Source: DATAEK01 sp036258055
GTDB lineage: Bacteria > Acidobacteriota > Vicinamibacteria > Vicinamibacterales > 2-12-FULL-66-21
DNA: 64,000 nt
NCBI GenBank assembly: GCA_036258055.1
Contig: DATAEK010000390.1
Location: 1 to 64,000 of the forward strand
Reading direction: 5' to 3'
The position numbers and the translations under genes are program-made. Below the pieces are notes generated by a model, which did no database searches, was not told where the DNA came from, and was given only the letters and a program-made list of their open reading frames with translations. Below, piece after piece: positions 17,519 to 25,594 of the stretch. Every line of letters starts with the position of its first letter. The stretch's first letter is position 1.

Positions 17519-17826
17519 GACACGAGGTTAGACGGGAACGATGGGCACCGCGTTGACATGTGATCGCCAGCCGGTGCGACTATACTGACGCGTGATGCTT
17601 CATGATTTGAGGCGGCCTGACAGCATTTCTCAGTGCTCGCGGGGCCCCACCCCCGCTCGCCTACGCGCTTCGCGCGACGGCCTTTGGCCTGTCCGCCCGG
17701 CTTCGCCGGGCGGCCTAGAGCCCCTGAGTGTCGTGTCCGGCTTAAGCCGGACGTAGCCAGCAGCCGGCAGCGACAAGAATCAGCCTGGCGGACAGCGGAC
17801 AAGAATCACAGTTTCAGGAGTTCCGA
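17519..17826. other. Repeat-rich intergenic region
   Basis: No gene is seen in these 308 bases between the divergent ADOP and DUF3500 genes. They contain several repeats: a 26-nt element (17634-17659) that is the exact reverse complement of 10211-10236; a 9-bp perfect hairpin with a TTC loop (17693-17713); a GTCCGGCTTAAGCCGGAC palindrome (17735-17752); and a CGGACAGCGGACA fragment near 17788-17800 related to the heptamer array at 27051. Confidence 0.7.
17735..17752. repeat. REP-like 18-bp palindrome GTCCGGCTTAAGCCGGAC
   Basis: This is a perfect palindrome. Two further copies differing only in one central base are at 27008-27025 and 32164-32181, all in intergenic DNA and all preceded by GT or GTGT-type sequence. 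This marks a dispersed family. Confidence 0.85.
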
Positions 17827-19068
17827 ATGCATTTCGCCAATCGACGCCTCGCACTCGCCGTCGGGCTGGTGCTCGCGTTCAGCGCCCAGTTGCTGCTGAC
17901 CGGCGGCGCAAGCTCGCAGACCCAGTCTCAGTCGGAACGCTTCCGCGAGATGTCGACGAAGGCGGAGAAGGCTGGACTGGCCGAGCCCTTCAAGGGCATC
18001 ACGGCTGACGGACAGGTCGAAACGGGCCTGTTCTCGATTCGATCGACCGGAGTGTCGACCGAGCCCGTGCGCAAGGCGGCGGAAGCCTTCCTGGCCGGAC
18101 TGACTCCCGCACAGCGGGAGAAAACGATGTTCCCGCTCGATGACCCCGAGTGGCGGAAGTGGATGAACCAGCATTTCTACGTCCGCCAGGGCGTGAGCTT
18201 CAACGAGATGTCCGAGCCGCAGCGCGATCTCGGGCTGGCGCTCCTCAAAGCGGCGTTGAGCGCACGAGGCCTGACGCAGACGCGCGACATCATGCGGCTC
18301 AACTACACCCTTGGGGAGTTGAACAACAACGATTTCGATCAGTACGGGGAATGGCGGTATCACCTGACGGTGATGGGGAAGCCGTCATCGACCGAGCCGT
18401 GGGGCTGGCAGTTCGACGGCCATCACGCGATCATCAACTACTTCGTCCTCGGCGAGCAGGTCGTGATGACGCCGTTTTTCGCCGGCTCGGAACCGGTGAT
18501 CGCGCCATCCGGCAAATACAAGGACACGGCCGTGCTGCAGGAGGAGCAGAAGGGCGGCCTGACCATGATCAACGCTCTCACCTCCGAGCAGCGGCAGGCG
18601 GCCGTCATCCAGGTCGCGAAGACCGGCAACAACAACCTGACGGAAGCGTTCAAGGACAACGTCGTGCTCGATTACGCGGGTGTCCGCGCGACGGCGCTGA
18701 CCGATCCGCAGCGCCAGCAGCTGCTCGACCTGATCGCGCTCTACGTCGGCAACATGGACGACGGACACGCGCGAGTGAAGATGGAAGACGTGCGCAAGTA
18801 CCTCGACCGCACCTTCTTCGCATGGATCGGCGGGATGGCGCCAGACAGCGTCTTCTACTATCGCATCCACAGCCCGGTGATCCTGATCGAGTTCGACCAC
18901 CAGCTGCCCGCCAATCTCAAACAGCTCGCAGCGAACCCCAGCCTGCCGAATCACGAGCACATCCACGTCGTCGTCCGCACGCCGAACGGCAACGACTACG
19001 GGAAGGACCTGCTGCGTGAGCACTATCGGCTGCATCCGCACTCGACGGCTGATGGCGCGGCGCGATAG
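17827..19068 (+). CDS. Secreted DUF3500 family protein
   Basis: This is a 413-residue exported protein with a clear signal peptide (residues 1 to about 30, ending GGASSQ). The body matches the DUF3500 pattern: a helical entry (AAEAFLAGLTPAQREKTMFPLDDPEWRKW in outline), a short LALLKAALSARG helix, GEWRYHLTVMGKPSSTEPWGWQFDGHH near residues 178-205, and a late FAWIGGMAPDSVFYYRIHSPVILIEFDHQ segment followed by HEHIHVVVRTPNGNDYG. The conserved His/Trp/Asp residues hint at an enzymatic pocket, but no reaction is established for the family. A degraded transporter follows directly. Confidence 0.85.
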   Translation: MHFANRRLALAVGLVLAFSAQLLLTGGASSQTQSQSERFREMSTKAEKAGLAEPFKGITADGQVETGLFSIRSTGVSTEPVRKAAEAFLAGLTPAQREKTMFPLDDPEWRKWMNQHFYVRQGVSFNEMSEPQRDLGLALLKAALSARGLTQTRDIMRLNYTLGELNNNDFDQYGEWRYHLTVMGKPSSTEPWGWQFDGHHAIINYFVLGEQVVMTPFFAGSEPVIAPSGKYKDTAVLQEEQKGGLTMINALTSEQRQAAVIQVAKTGNNNLTEAFKDNVVLDYAGVRATALTDPQRQQLLDLIALYVGNMDDGHARVKMEDVRKYLDRTFFAWIGGMAPDSVFYYRIHSPVILIEFDHQLPANLKQLAANPSLPNHEHIHVVVRTPNGNDYGKDLLREHYRLHPHSTADGAAR

Positions 19069-19086
19069 CGGCGGCACCCCGGGCTC

Positions 19087-19232
19087 ATGACGCTACGACC
19101 GCCGCGCACGAGCCTCTACATCCAGGTTCTGATCGGGATCGCGCTTCGGCGCTGCCCGACTTGATGAAGATGGAACGGCTTGGTGAGCAGACCTCTCGAG
19201 GAGGGAACCGGCGAGCCGGCGGGGCTCGCTGA
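19087..19232 (+). pseudogene. DctA-like dicarboxylate symporter remnant with internal deletion
   Basis: The first 20 codons from ATG 19087 read like the N-terminus of a DAACS-family symporter (TSLYIQVLIGIAL), then the frame ends at TGA 19162-19164. From 19146 in another frame the DNA encodes SALPDLMKMERLG. This matches the conserved 'ESALP..M.K.E.LG' motif that lies some 250 residues further on in intact DctA/GltP proteins. The start and this internal motif are thus joined with the middle missing and the frame shifted, and nothing of the C-terminal part is seen. The identification is by remembered family motifs and is an inference. Confidence 0.5.
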
Positions 19233-19243
19233 AGGCTAGAGCG

Positions 19244-20206
19244 TCAGCGTCGCCGATCGGCCAGGATCTGCCGATCGCTCCGCGATCCCGGGTGAACCGG
19301 ATCGAGCCAGTCCGCGGATCGCGGGTGGTCGCCCGTGACCGCCGCGTGGTACGCCTGCTGGACGGCGAGAGTAATTGGTCCGGTCCGGCCGGACCCGATG
19401 GTGCGGCCGTCGATCTCGCGCAGCGCGATGACTTCTGCCGCCGTGCCGCAGACGAAGACCTCGTCGGCGATGTAGAGCACATCGCGCGACATCATCTGTT
19501 CGATCACGTCGTAGCCCAGGTCGCGCGCGAGCGTCATCACCGAGTCGCGCGTGATCCCCTCGAGAATCGCGGCGCCCGGCGGCGTCAGCAGCGTGCCGCG
19601 GCGGACGACGAAGATGTTCTCGCCCGTGCACTCGGCGACGTAGCCCTGCGGGTCGAGCATGATCGCTTCCTCGAAGCCGAGTCGCAGCGACTCGGTCCGC
19701 GCGAGCACCGAGTTGGCGTAGTTTCCCGCGATCTTCGCCTTCGTCATCATCACGTTCGTGTGATGCCGGGCAAACGACGACACGTTCGCGCGCACGCCAA
19801 GGGCCAGGGCCTCTGGTCCCAGGTACGCCTTCCACGGCCAGACGGCGATGCCGAGGTGAGGCCGTCCGCCATCGACCGTGAGGTTCCAGCCGCCTTCAGC
19901 GAGGTAGATCAGCGGACGGATGTAGCACTCCTCGAGCCCGCTCGCGCGCACCGTTTCCTTGATCGCCGTGGCGATGTCGAGCGCGCTCCATTCGAGATCG
20001 CGCAGGCCCAGAATGTGCGCGGATCCGATCAACCGCTCCACGTGTTCCTGGAGCCTGAAGATCGCGGGACCCGACGGTCCCGCGTAGCAGCGAATCCCCT
20101 CGAACGCGGCGATGCCGTAGTGCAGCCCGGGTGTCAGAAAGGAGAGCTGCGCCTCACTCTCGGGCAGGAGCCGGCCGTTCAACCACACCTTCGCGTTCTC
20201 AGTCAT
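19244..20206 (-). CDS. ilvE: Branched-chain amino acid aminotransferase
   Basis: This is a 320-residue fold-type IV PLP enzyme that transfers the amino group between glutamate and the oxo acids of valine, leucine and isoleucine. The N-terminus has the family pattern KVWLNGRLLPESEAQ, HYGIAAFEGIRCY (29-41) and FRLQEHVERL. The PLP lysine is probably K158 in AKIAGNYANS. EAIMLDPQGYVAECTGENIF and a late ITRDSVMTLARDLGY are typical of the family. It is the last gene of the ilvDBNCE operon, 9 bp after ilvC. Confidence 0.93.
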   Translation of the reverse strand: MTENAKVWLNGRLLPESEAQLSFLTPGLHYGIAAFEGIRCYAGPSGPAIFRLQEHVERLIGSAHILGLRDLEWSALDIATAIKETVRASGLEECYIRPLIYLAEGGWNLTVDGGRPHLGIAVWPWKAYLGPEALALGVRANVSSFARHHTNVMMTKAKIAGNYANSVLARTESLRLGFEEAIMLDPQGYVAECTGENIFVVRRGTLLTPPGAAILEGITRDSVMTLARDLGYDVIEQMMSRDVLYIADEVFVCGTAAEVIALREIDGRTIGSGRTGPITLAVQQAYHAAVTGDHPRSADWLDPVHPGSRSDRQILADRRR

Positions 20207-20215
20207 GAGGGGTTC

Positions 20216-21238
20216 CTATACAGGCACACCGTCAGGCCGGACGGTGACGGGATCCAAGAAGGGCATCATCGAGCGGAGCCGCGCGCCGACCTGCTCGATC
20301 TGGTGTTCCTGCTCGCGCGCCCGGGTCTCGGCGAAGCGCGGCCGCCCCTGCTCGTTTTCAGCGATCCACCCGCGCGCGTACGTACCGTTCCGGATCTCCT
20401 CGAGCATCTGCTTCATCGTCTGACGCGTCTGGTCGGTGATGATGCGCGGGCCGCCCGTGTAGTCGCCGTGCTCGGCGGTGTCGCTGACCGAGTAGCGCAT
20501 GTAGTTCAGCCCGCCGCGGTACATCAGATCGACGATCAGCTTCAGTTCGTGCAGGCACTCGAAGTACGCGACTTCCGGCTGATAGCCCGCTTCGACGAGC
20601 GTTTCGAAGCCCGCCTTGACGAGGGCGCTGACACCCCCGCAGAGCACGGTCTGCTCGCCAAAGAGATCCGTCTCGGTTTCCTCTGCGAAGGTCGTCTCGA
20701 TTACTCCCGCACGGGTGACTCCGATCCCTTTGGCGTACGACAGCGTGAGCGCCCGCGCGGAGCCGGTTGCATCCTGGTGAATGGCGATGAGCGCTGGTGT
20801 GCCCGCGCCCTCCTCGAAGAGCTCGCGCACGCGATGCCCGGGCGATTTCGGTGCGACCATCACGACGTCGACGTCCTTCGGGGGCGTGATGGTCCCGAAT
20901 CGAATGTTGAACCCGTGCGCGAAGAGGAGCGCTTTGCCGGGCGACAAGTGCGGCGCAATCTCGCGCGTGTACAGCGCCGGCTGCGCGGTGTCGGGCACGA
21001 GCATGACGATGACGTCGGCCCACTTCGCTGCCTCGGCGGCGCTCGTGACGGTCAGCCCCGCCGCGCGAGCCTTGACCGCCGATCCGCTCGTCGGCTGCAG
21101 GCCGACGCGCACGTCGACGCCGCTGTCGTGCAGGTTGCGCGCGTGCGCGTGCCCCTGCGATCCGTAGCCAATCACCGCAACCTTCTTCGATTGAATCAGC
21201 TGCAGATCCGCCGCGTCGTCATAGAACATCTGAGCCAT
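20216..21238 (-). CDS. ilvC: Ketol-acid reductoisomerase
   Basis: This is a 340-residue class I ketol-acid reductoisomerase. It isomerises and reduces acetolactate or acetohydroxybutyrate with NADPH and Mg2+. The Rossmann motif is VAVIGYGSQGHAHARNL (residues about 20-36). FAHGFNIRFG, KSPGHRVRELFEEG-type and DLFGEQTVLCGG segments follow, and ECLHELKLIVDLMYRGG carries metal-binding acids. The start at 21238 has GGGAGG upstream. It lies 36 bp after ilvN and 9 bp before ilvE. Confidence 0.95.
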   Translation of the reverse strand: MAQMFYDDAADLQLIQSKKVAVIGYGSQGHAHARNLHDSGVDVRVGLQPTSGSAVKARAAGLTVTSAAEAAKWADVIVMLVPDTAQPALYTREIAPHLSPGKALLFAHGFNIRFGTITPPKDVDVVMVAPKSPGHRVRELFEEGAGTPALIAIHQDATGSARALTLSYAKGIGVTRAGVIETTFAEETETDLFGEQTVLCGGVSALVKAGFETLVEAGYQPEVAYFECLHELKLIVDLMYRGGLNYMRYSVSDTAEHGDYTGGPRIITDQTRQTMKQMLEEIRNGTYARGWIAENEQGRPRFAETRAREQEHQIEQVGARLRSMMPFLDPVTVRPDGVPV

Positions 21239-21274
21239 CGTTGCCTCCCGCACGCGGCCAGGGCCGCGATTCGA

Positions 21275-21832
21275 TCACACTGAAAAGGACACGCCGGCAT
21301 CGTCCTCGATGTCGGGCATGAAAGCCGACCCGTTGGCGTCGCGGACCTGGGCCCGTGCGCCGCGCGCCATCGCGACGCGGCCCGTCCGCGCCATCTCCAG
21401 CACGCCGTAGGGGCGCAGCACTTCGAGCAAGCCGTCGATCTTGTCTTCGGCGCCGGTGATCTCGATCGTGATCGTGTCGGGCGAGAGATCGATGACCCGC
21501 GCGCGGAACACGTGCACCAGGTGCATGATCCCGGGCCGGCACGCCTGCGTGGCGGACACCTTGATCATCGCGAGGTCCCGGAAGACCGCCGGCGACCCGG
21601 TCACGTCCGCGACCGAGATCACCTGCACCAGTTTGTAGAGGTTCGCCTCCACCCGGCGTGCGCCGTCGTCATCGGTCAGCACGACCACCGTCATTCGCGA
21701 GATGCCGGGGCGCTCGGTCTGCCCGACGGTGAGCGAGGTGATGTTGTAGCCTCGCCGCCGGAACAGTGACGTCACGCGGGTGAGGACACCCGGCTCGTCC
21801 TCGACCGTCACGATGAAGGTGTGCGGTTTCAT
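21275..21832 (-). CDS. ilvN: Acetolactate synthase small (regulatory) subunit
   Basis: This 185-residue regulatory subunit confers valine feedback control on acetolactate synthase. The N-terminal ACT domain is recognisable (HTFIVTVEDEPGVLTRVTSLFRRRGYNI, with the ligand-loop residues EDEPGVL), followed by the IlvH C-terminal domain (LALI-type ending LEVLRPYGVLEMARTGRVAMARG). Its ATG follows the ilvB stop codon with no gap, indicating tight translational coupling of the two subunits. Confidence 0.93.
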   Translation of the reverse strand: MKPHTFIVTVEDEPGVLTRVTSLFRRRGYNITSLTVGQTERPGISRMTVVVLTDDDGARRVEANLYKLVQVISVADVTGSPAVFRDLAMIKVSATQACRPGIMHLVHVFRARVIDLSPDTITIEITGAEDKIDGLLEVLRPYGVLEMARTGRVAMARGARAQVRDANGSAFMPDIEDDAGVSFSV

Positions 21833-23539
21833 TTACGCGTCCTCCGCGGTTTCGACGAGCGGACTCGGGCGCCGGATCATGGCGTGCAGCGACGCGCCGG
21901 CGGGGACCATCGGGTAGACCGTGTCCTCCTGCTCGACCCGGAACTCTATGAGCGATGTGCCGCTGTGATTGCGCGCCTGCTCGATCGCGGGCACGACCCC
22001 GGCGCGTGTGGACACCGCCGTCGCCGGCAGGCCGAACGCATCGGCCAGCTTCACGAAATCAGGGCTGAGCATCGGCGTCGCGGCATAACGGCGTTCGTAG
22101 AAGAACTCCTGCCACTGACGGACCATGCCGAGATAGCCGTTGTTGATGATGGCGATCTTGACGTCGATCTTTTCCTGCACGATGGTCGCGAGCTCGGGCA
22201 TCGTCATCTGGAATCCGCCGTCGCCGACCACCACCCAGACTTCCGCGTCAGGCTGCGCGAACTTGGCGCCGATCGCCGCGGGCAACGCAAAGCCCATCGT
22301 CCCCAGACCGCCAGAGGTAATGAGCGTGCGCGGCTCGTCGTGGTGGTAGTACTGCGCTTCCCACATCTGGTGTTGACCGACATCGGTGACGACGACCGCG
22401 CCGCCGCGGGTCGTGCGCCAGAGGTCGTGCACCACGTGGGCGGCATAGAGGTGCCCGTCATCGGGCAGGTTCTTGATGTCGCGGACAGCGGCATCTCCCT
22501 TGAGGCTGTCGACGTAGTCGAGCCATTGCCGGCGATTGCCTGCTGCCACGACCGGCAGAATTCGCTGGAGGACATCGGCGAGATCGCCCACCAGTCCAAC
22601 GTCCACGGCGACGTTCTTGCCAATCTCGGCGCGGTCGATGTCGATGTGGACCTTGCGTGCGTTCGGCGCGTAGGTCTTCAGGTTGCCGGTGACGCGATCG
22701 TCGAACCGCATGCCGAAGGCGAGCAGCAGATCCGCTTCCTGAATCGCCGTGTTCACCCACGCCTCGCCGTGCATCCCCATCATGCCCAGGTTGAGCGGGT
22801 GGGATGCGGGGACGCCGCCGATGCCGAGCAGCGTCATCGCGATCGGAATCTGCGCGTGTTCGGCGAACCGCCGCACGAGGTCCGACGCGTTCGAGAGCAG
22901 GATGCCGTGCCCTCCGAGGATCACCGGACGCTCGGCCGCGTTGATCAAATCGATCGCCCGTGCGACGGCATCGGTGTCGAGCGGACGTTCGGGTCGGGGA
23001 TGCGGGCGCGGCGCGGCAGCGTCCCAGTCGAACTCGCAGGTACTCTGCTGAGCGTCCTTCGTGATGTCGACCAGCACCGGGCCCGGACGTCCGGTGGCGG
23101 CGATGTGGAACGCCTCACGAATTGCCGGCGCCAGGTCTTCAGCGCGTCTGACCAGGTAGTTGTGCTTCGTGATCGGCAGCGTGACGCCGGTGATGTCGGT
23201 TTCCTGGAAACCGTCTGATCCGAGAAGCCGGCTGCCGACCTGACCCGTGATGCAGACGATGGGGGAGGAGTCCATCATCGCGGTCGCGATGCCGGTCACC
23301 ATGTTCGTCGCGCCGGGACCGGACGTCGCGATCGCCACGCCGACGCGGCCGCTCGCGCGCGCATAGCCGTCCGCCATGTGCGTCGCGCCCTGTTCGTGCC
23401 GCACGAGCACGTGACGAATCGGGTAATCGAGCATCGCGTCGTAGGCCGGCAGGATCGCGCCGCCCGGATACCCGAAGACAGTCGACACGCCCTCGCGCAC
23501 GAGGCACTCCCAGATGATCTGTGCTCCGGTCTTCTTCAT
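21833..23539 (-). CDS. ilvB: Acetolactate synthase large (catalytic) subunit
   Basis: This is a 568-residue thiamine-diphosphate enzyme condensing pyruvate with pyruvate or 2-oxobutyrate. The N-terminal domain carries TVFGYPGGAILPAYDAM and the catalytic glutamate in VRHEQGATHMADGYARASG (about residues 45-63). The central FAD-binding-type domain includes GGHGILLSNA and GMHGEAWVN. The C-terminal ThDP motif is GDGGFQMTMPEL through NNGYLGMVRQWQ. It sits 31 bp after ilvD and abuts ilvN. Confidence 0.95.
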   Translation of the reverse strand: MKKTGAQIIWECLVREGVSTVFGYPGGAILPAYDAMLDYPIRHVLVRHEQGATHMADGYARASGRVGVAIATSGPGATNMVTGIATAMMDSSPIVCITGQVGSRLLGSDGFQETDITGVTLPITKHNYLVRRAEDLAPAIREAFHIAATGRPGPVLVDITKDAQQSTCEFDWDAAAPRPHPRPERPLDTDAVARAIDLINAAERPVILGGHGILLSNASDLVRRFAEHAQIPIAMTLLGIGGVPASHPLNLGMMGMHGEAWVNTAIQEADLLLAFGMRFDDRVTGNLKTYAPNARKVHIDIDRAEIGKNVAVDVGLVGDLADVLQRILPVVAAGNRRQWLDYVDSLKGDAAVRDIKNLPDDGHLYAAHVVHDLWRTTRGGAVVVTDVGQHQMWEAQYYHHDEPRTLITSGGLGTMGFALPAAIGAKFAQPDAEVWVVVGDGGFQMTMPELATIVQEKIDVKIAIINNGYLGMVRQWQEFFYERRYAATPMLSPDFVKLADAFGLPATAVSTRAGVVPAIEQARNHSGTSLIEFRVEQEDTVYPMVPAGASLHAMIRRPSPLVETAEDA

Positions 23540-23570
23540 GCGTGCCTCATATCTGCCATGCGATTGCTCG

Positions 23571-25253
23571 CTATCCCGTGACCGCGCCCGTCGCCGCCGA
23601 CGACACGAGCTGCGCGTACTTCGTCATCACGCCGGCCGGCACTTTCGACGGCGGCGTCTTCCACTGTGCAAGACGGTTCTTGAATTCGGCGTCCGTCAAA
23701 TCGGCGCTGAGCGTCCGCGCCTTGACGTCGATGCGCACGATGTCGCCGTCGCGCAAGGCGGCGAGGGGTCCACCGCGCGCCGCCTCTGGTGCGACATGTC
23801 CGATCATCAGGCCGCGCGTGGCGCCCGAGAACCGTCCGTCCGTGACCAGTGCGACGGATCCGCCGAGCCCGGCGCCGACGATGGCGGCCGTCACCGCCAG
23901 CATTTCCCGCATGCCCGGACCACCCTGCGGCCCTTCGTAGCGCACGACGACGACGTCACCCGGTTTGATCTGGCGGGCATCGATCGCCGCAAACGCCGCC
24001 GTCTCGTCGTCGAAGACGCGCGCCGGGCCGGCGTGTTGTTCCATGTCGTGGCCAGCGACCTTCACCACGGCGCCTTCCGGTGCGAGGTTTCCGAAGAGGA
24101 TGACGAGTCCACCCGTCGGCTTGAAGGGCGCTCCGACCGTCCGCACGACTTCCTGACCGGCTGATTCGGTGGCTTCTCCGGCGTGTTCGCCAATGGTGCG
24201 TCCGGTAACGGTGATGGCATCGCCGTGGAGCGCTCCACCCTCGAGCAGGCGCTTGGCGACGAGCCCGATGCCGCCGGCGTGAAAAAGATCCGTGGCGACG
24301 AACCGTCCACCGGGTTTGAGGTCGGCGATGATCGGCACGCGCGCGCTGATGCGATCGAAGTCGCGGATGTCGAGCGGCACGCCGGCCTCGCGGGCGATCG
24401 CGAGCAGATGAAGCACGGCGTTGGTCGAACCGCCGGTGGCCGCGACGGATGCGATCGCGTTTTCGATGGCGTCGCGCGTGATGATCTGACGCGGGCGGAG
24501 CTGGCGCCGAATCAAATCCACGGCGAGAGCCCCGGCCTCGCGTCCGATCTGCGACTTGCCCGAATCGACCGCCGGCACGCTGCCGCTGCCGAGCGGGGCG
24601 ATGCCAAGGAACTCGCAGACCGTCGCCATCGTGTTGGCGGTGAACTGCCCGCCGCACGCGCCGGCACCGGGGCAGGCCTGACGCTCGATCGCGTCGAGAT
24701 CCGCATCGCTCATCCGGCCGGCCGAGTGGGCGCCGATCGCCTCGTAGACGTCCTGAATCGTCACGTCCTTGCCGTTCCAGCGTCCCGGTGCGATCGATCC
24801 GCCATAGAGGATCAGGCCCGGCACATCGAGCCGGGCGAGCGCCATGACGCCCGCCGGAATCGTCTTGTCGCAGCCGACCAGGACGACGAGGGCGTCAAAC
24901 AGGTTGCCGCGCGCGACGAGCTCGATCGAGTCGGCGATCACCTCGCGGCTGATGAGCGAGGCGCGCATGCCCTCGCATCCCATCGTGATGCCGTCGGAGA
25001 TGGAAACGGTGTTGAACTCGAGCGGCGTGCCACCGGCGGCTCGGACGCCCTCTTTGACGTGGGCGGCGAGCTCGCGCAGGTGGTAGTTGCACGGCCCGAT
25101 CTCGATCCACGTGTTGGCCACGCCGACGAGCGGCCGTCCGAGATCGTCGTCGGTCAGGCCGGTGGCGCGCAGCATCGCGCGCGCGCCCGCCCGCGTCGGG
25201 CCGTCGGTCAGGGCGCTGCTGCGCCATTTCAACGGATTCGAGGAACCGGACAT
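23571..25253 (-). CDS. ilvD: Dihydroxy-acid dehydratase
   Basis: This is a 560-residue iron-sulfur dehydratase that makes 2-oxoisovalerate and 2-oxo-3-methylvalerate. The cluster-binding cysteines appear in the family contexts GPCNYHL (near residue 55), LVGCDKTIPAGVMALARL (near 125) and CPGAGACGGQFTANTM (near 195). The C-terminal half has RYEGPQGGPGMREML and VTDGRFSGATRGLMIGHV. The start at 25253 is preceded by GGAGG. It is the first structural gene of the operon, 33 bp downstream of the putative attenuator hairpin. Confidence 0.95.
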   Translation of the reverse strand: MSGSSNPLKWRSSALTDGPTRAGARAMLRATGLTDDDLGRPLVGVANTWIEIGPCNYHLRELAAHVKEGVRAAGGTPLEFNTVSISDGITMGCEGMRASLISREVIADSIELVARGNLFDALVVLVGCDKTIPAGVMALARLDVPGLILYGGSIAPGRWNGKDVTIQDVYEAIGAHSAGRMSDADLDAIERQACPGAGACGGQFTANTMATVCEFLGIAPLGSGSVPAVDSGKSQIGREAGALAVDLIRRQLRPRQIITRDAIENAIASVAATGGSTNAVLHLLAIAREAGVPLDIRDFDRISARVPIIADLKPGGRFVATDLFHAGGIGLVAKRLLEGGALHGDAITVTGRTIGEHAGEATESAGQEVVRTVGAPFKPTGGLVILFGNLAPEGAVVKVAGHDMEQHAGPARVFDDETAAFAAIDARQIKPGDVVVVRYEGPQGGPGMREMLAVTAAIVGAGLGGSVALVTDGRFSGATRGLMIGHVAPEAARGGPLAALRDGDIVRIDVKARTLSADLTDAEFKNRLAQWKTPPSKVPAGVMTKYAQLVSSAATGAVTG

Positions 25254-25286
25254 GAGCCTCCAGGGCTGAAACATCCCCTGAAACTG

Positions 25287-25321
25287 CAAAAGGCCGTCCC
25301 CGTTGTGGGTGACGGCCTTTC
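25287..25321 (-). terminator. Putative attenuator hairpin before ilvD
   Basis: A perfect 10-bp stem AAAGGCCGTC/GACGGCCTTT (25311-25320 with 25289-25298), extended by three more C-G pairs across a bulge, is followed in the direction of ilvD transcription by a short T-run (CCTTTTGC). It lies between a branched-chain-residue-rich leader peptide and ilvD. This is where the terminator of an amino-acid attenuator belongs. The U-tract is short, so termination strength is uncertain. Confidence 0.75.
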
Positions 25322-25345
25322 TGAGCTACCCGCTGACGTGGCCGA

Positions 25346-25429
25346 TCACCCGGTTCGCTGCGCTCGGCGGATGACGCCGAGCCCGCTAACGCCGACGAGA
25401 ACGATCGACTGAATCGGCCGTACGGTCAC
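25346..25429 (-). CDS. ilv leader peptide (attenuation)
   Basis: A 27-codon open frame starts at GTG 25429 and ends at TGA 25346-25348. Residues 9-20 read IVLVGVSGLGVI, eight of twelve being Ile, Val or Leu, followed by RRAQRTG. In known ilv and leu operons such peptides sense charged branched-chain tRNAs: ribosome stalling prevents formation of the downstream terminator. Here the peptide stops 25 nt before the hairpin that precedes ilvD. The ribosome site is weak (GGAT) and no antiterminator pairing was worked out, so function is inferred from composition and position. Confidence 0.7.
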   Translation of the reverse strand: MTVRPIQSIVLVGVSGLGVIRRAQRTG

Positions 25430-25594
25430 GGATCCAGTCTGCCCGAGCCGGCTGAATAAGTAAAATGAATTATTTGACGGAAACGATAAGGACCGGTTAT
25501 TTCAGAAGTGTACGTGCCGAGCCGTTGTCGTCATCCGCTTTGTGCGCGCCAGGGGCGATGAACGGAAGTAGGCCTTCAATCCTTGGCCGGTCGG
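25430..25594. other. Intergenic, probable ilv promoter region
   Basis: No gene is seen in these 165 bases between the ilv leader and the argG stop codon. The stretch 25450-25500 is unusually AT-rich for this genome and is the likely location of the minus-strand ilv promoter. No -35/-10 pair was convincing enough to mark. Confidence 0.4.
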
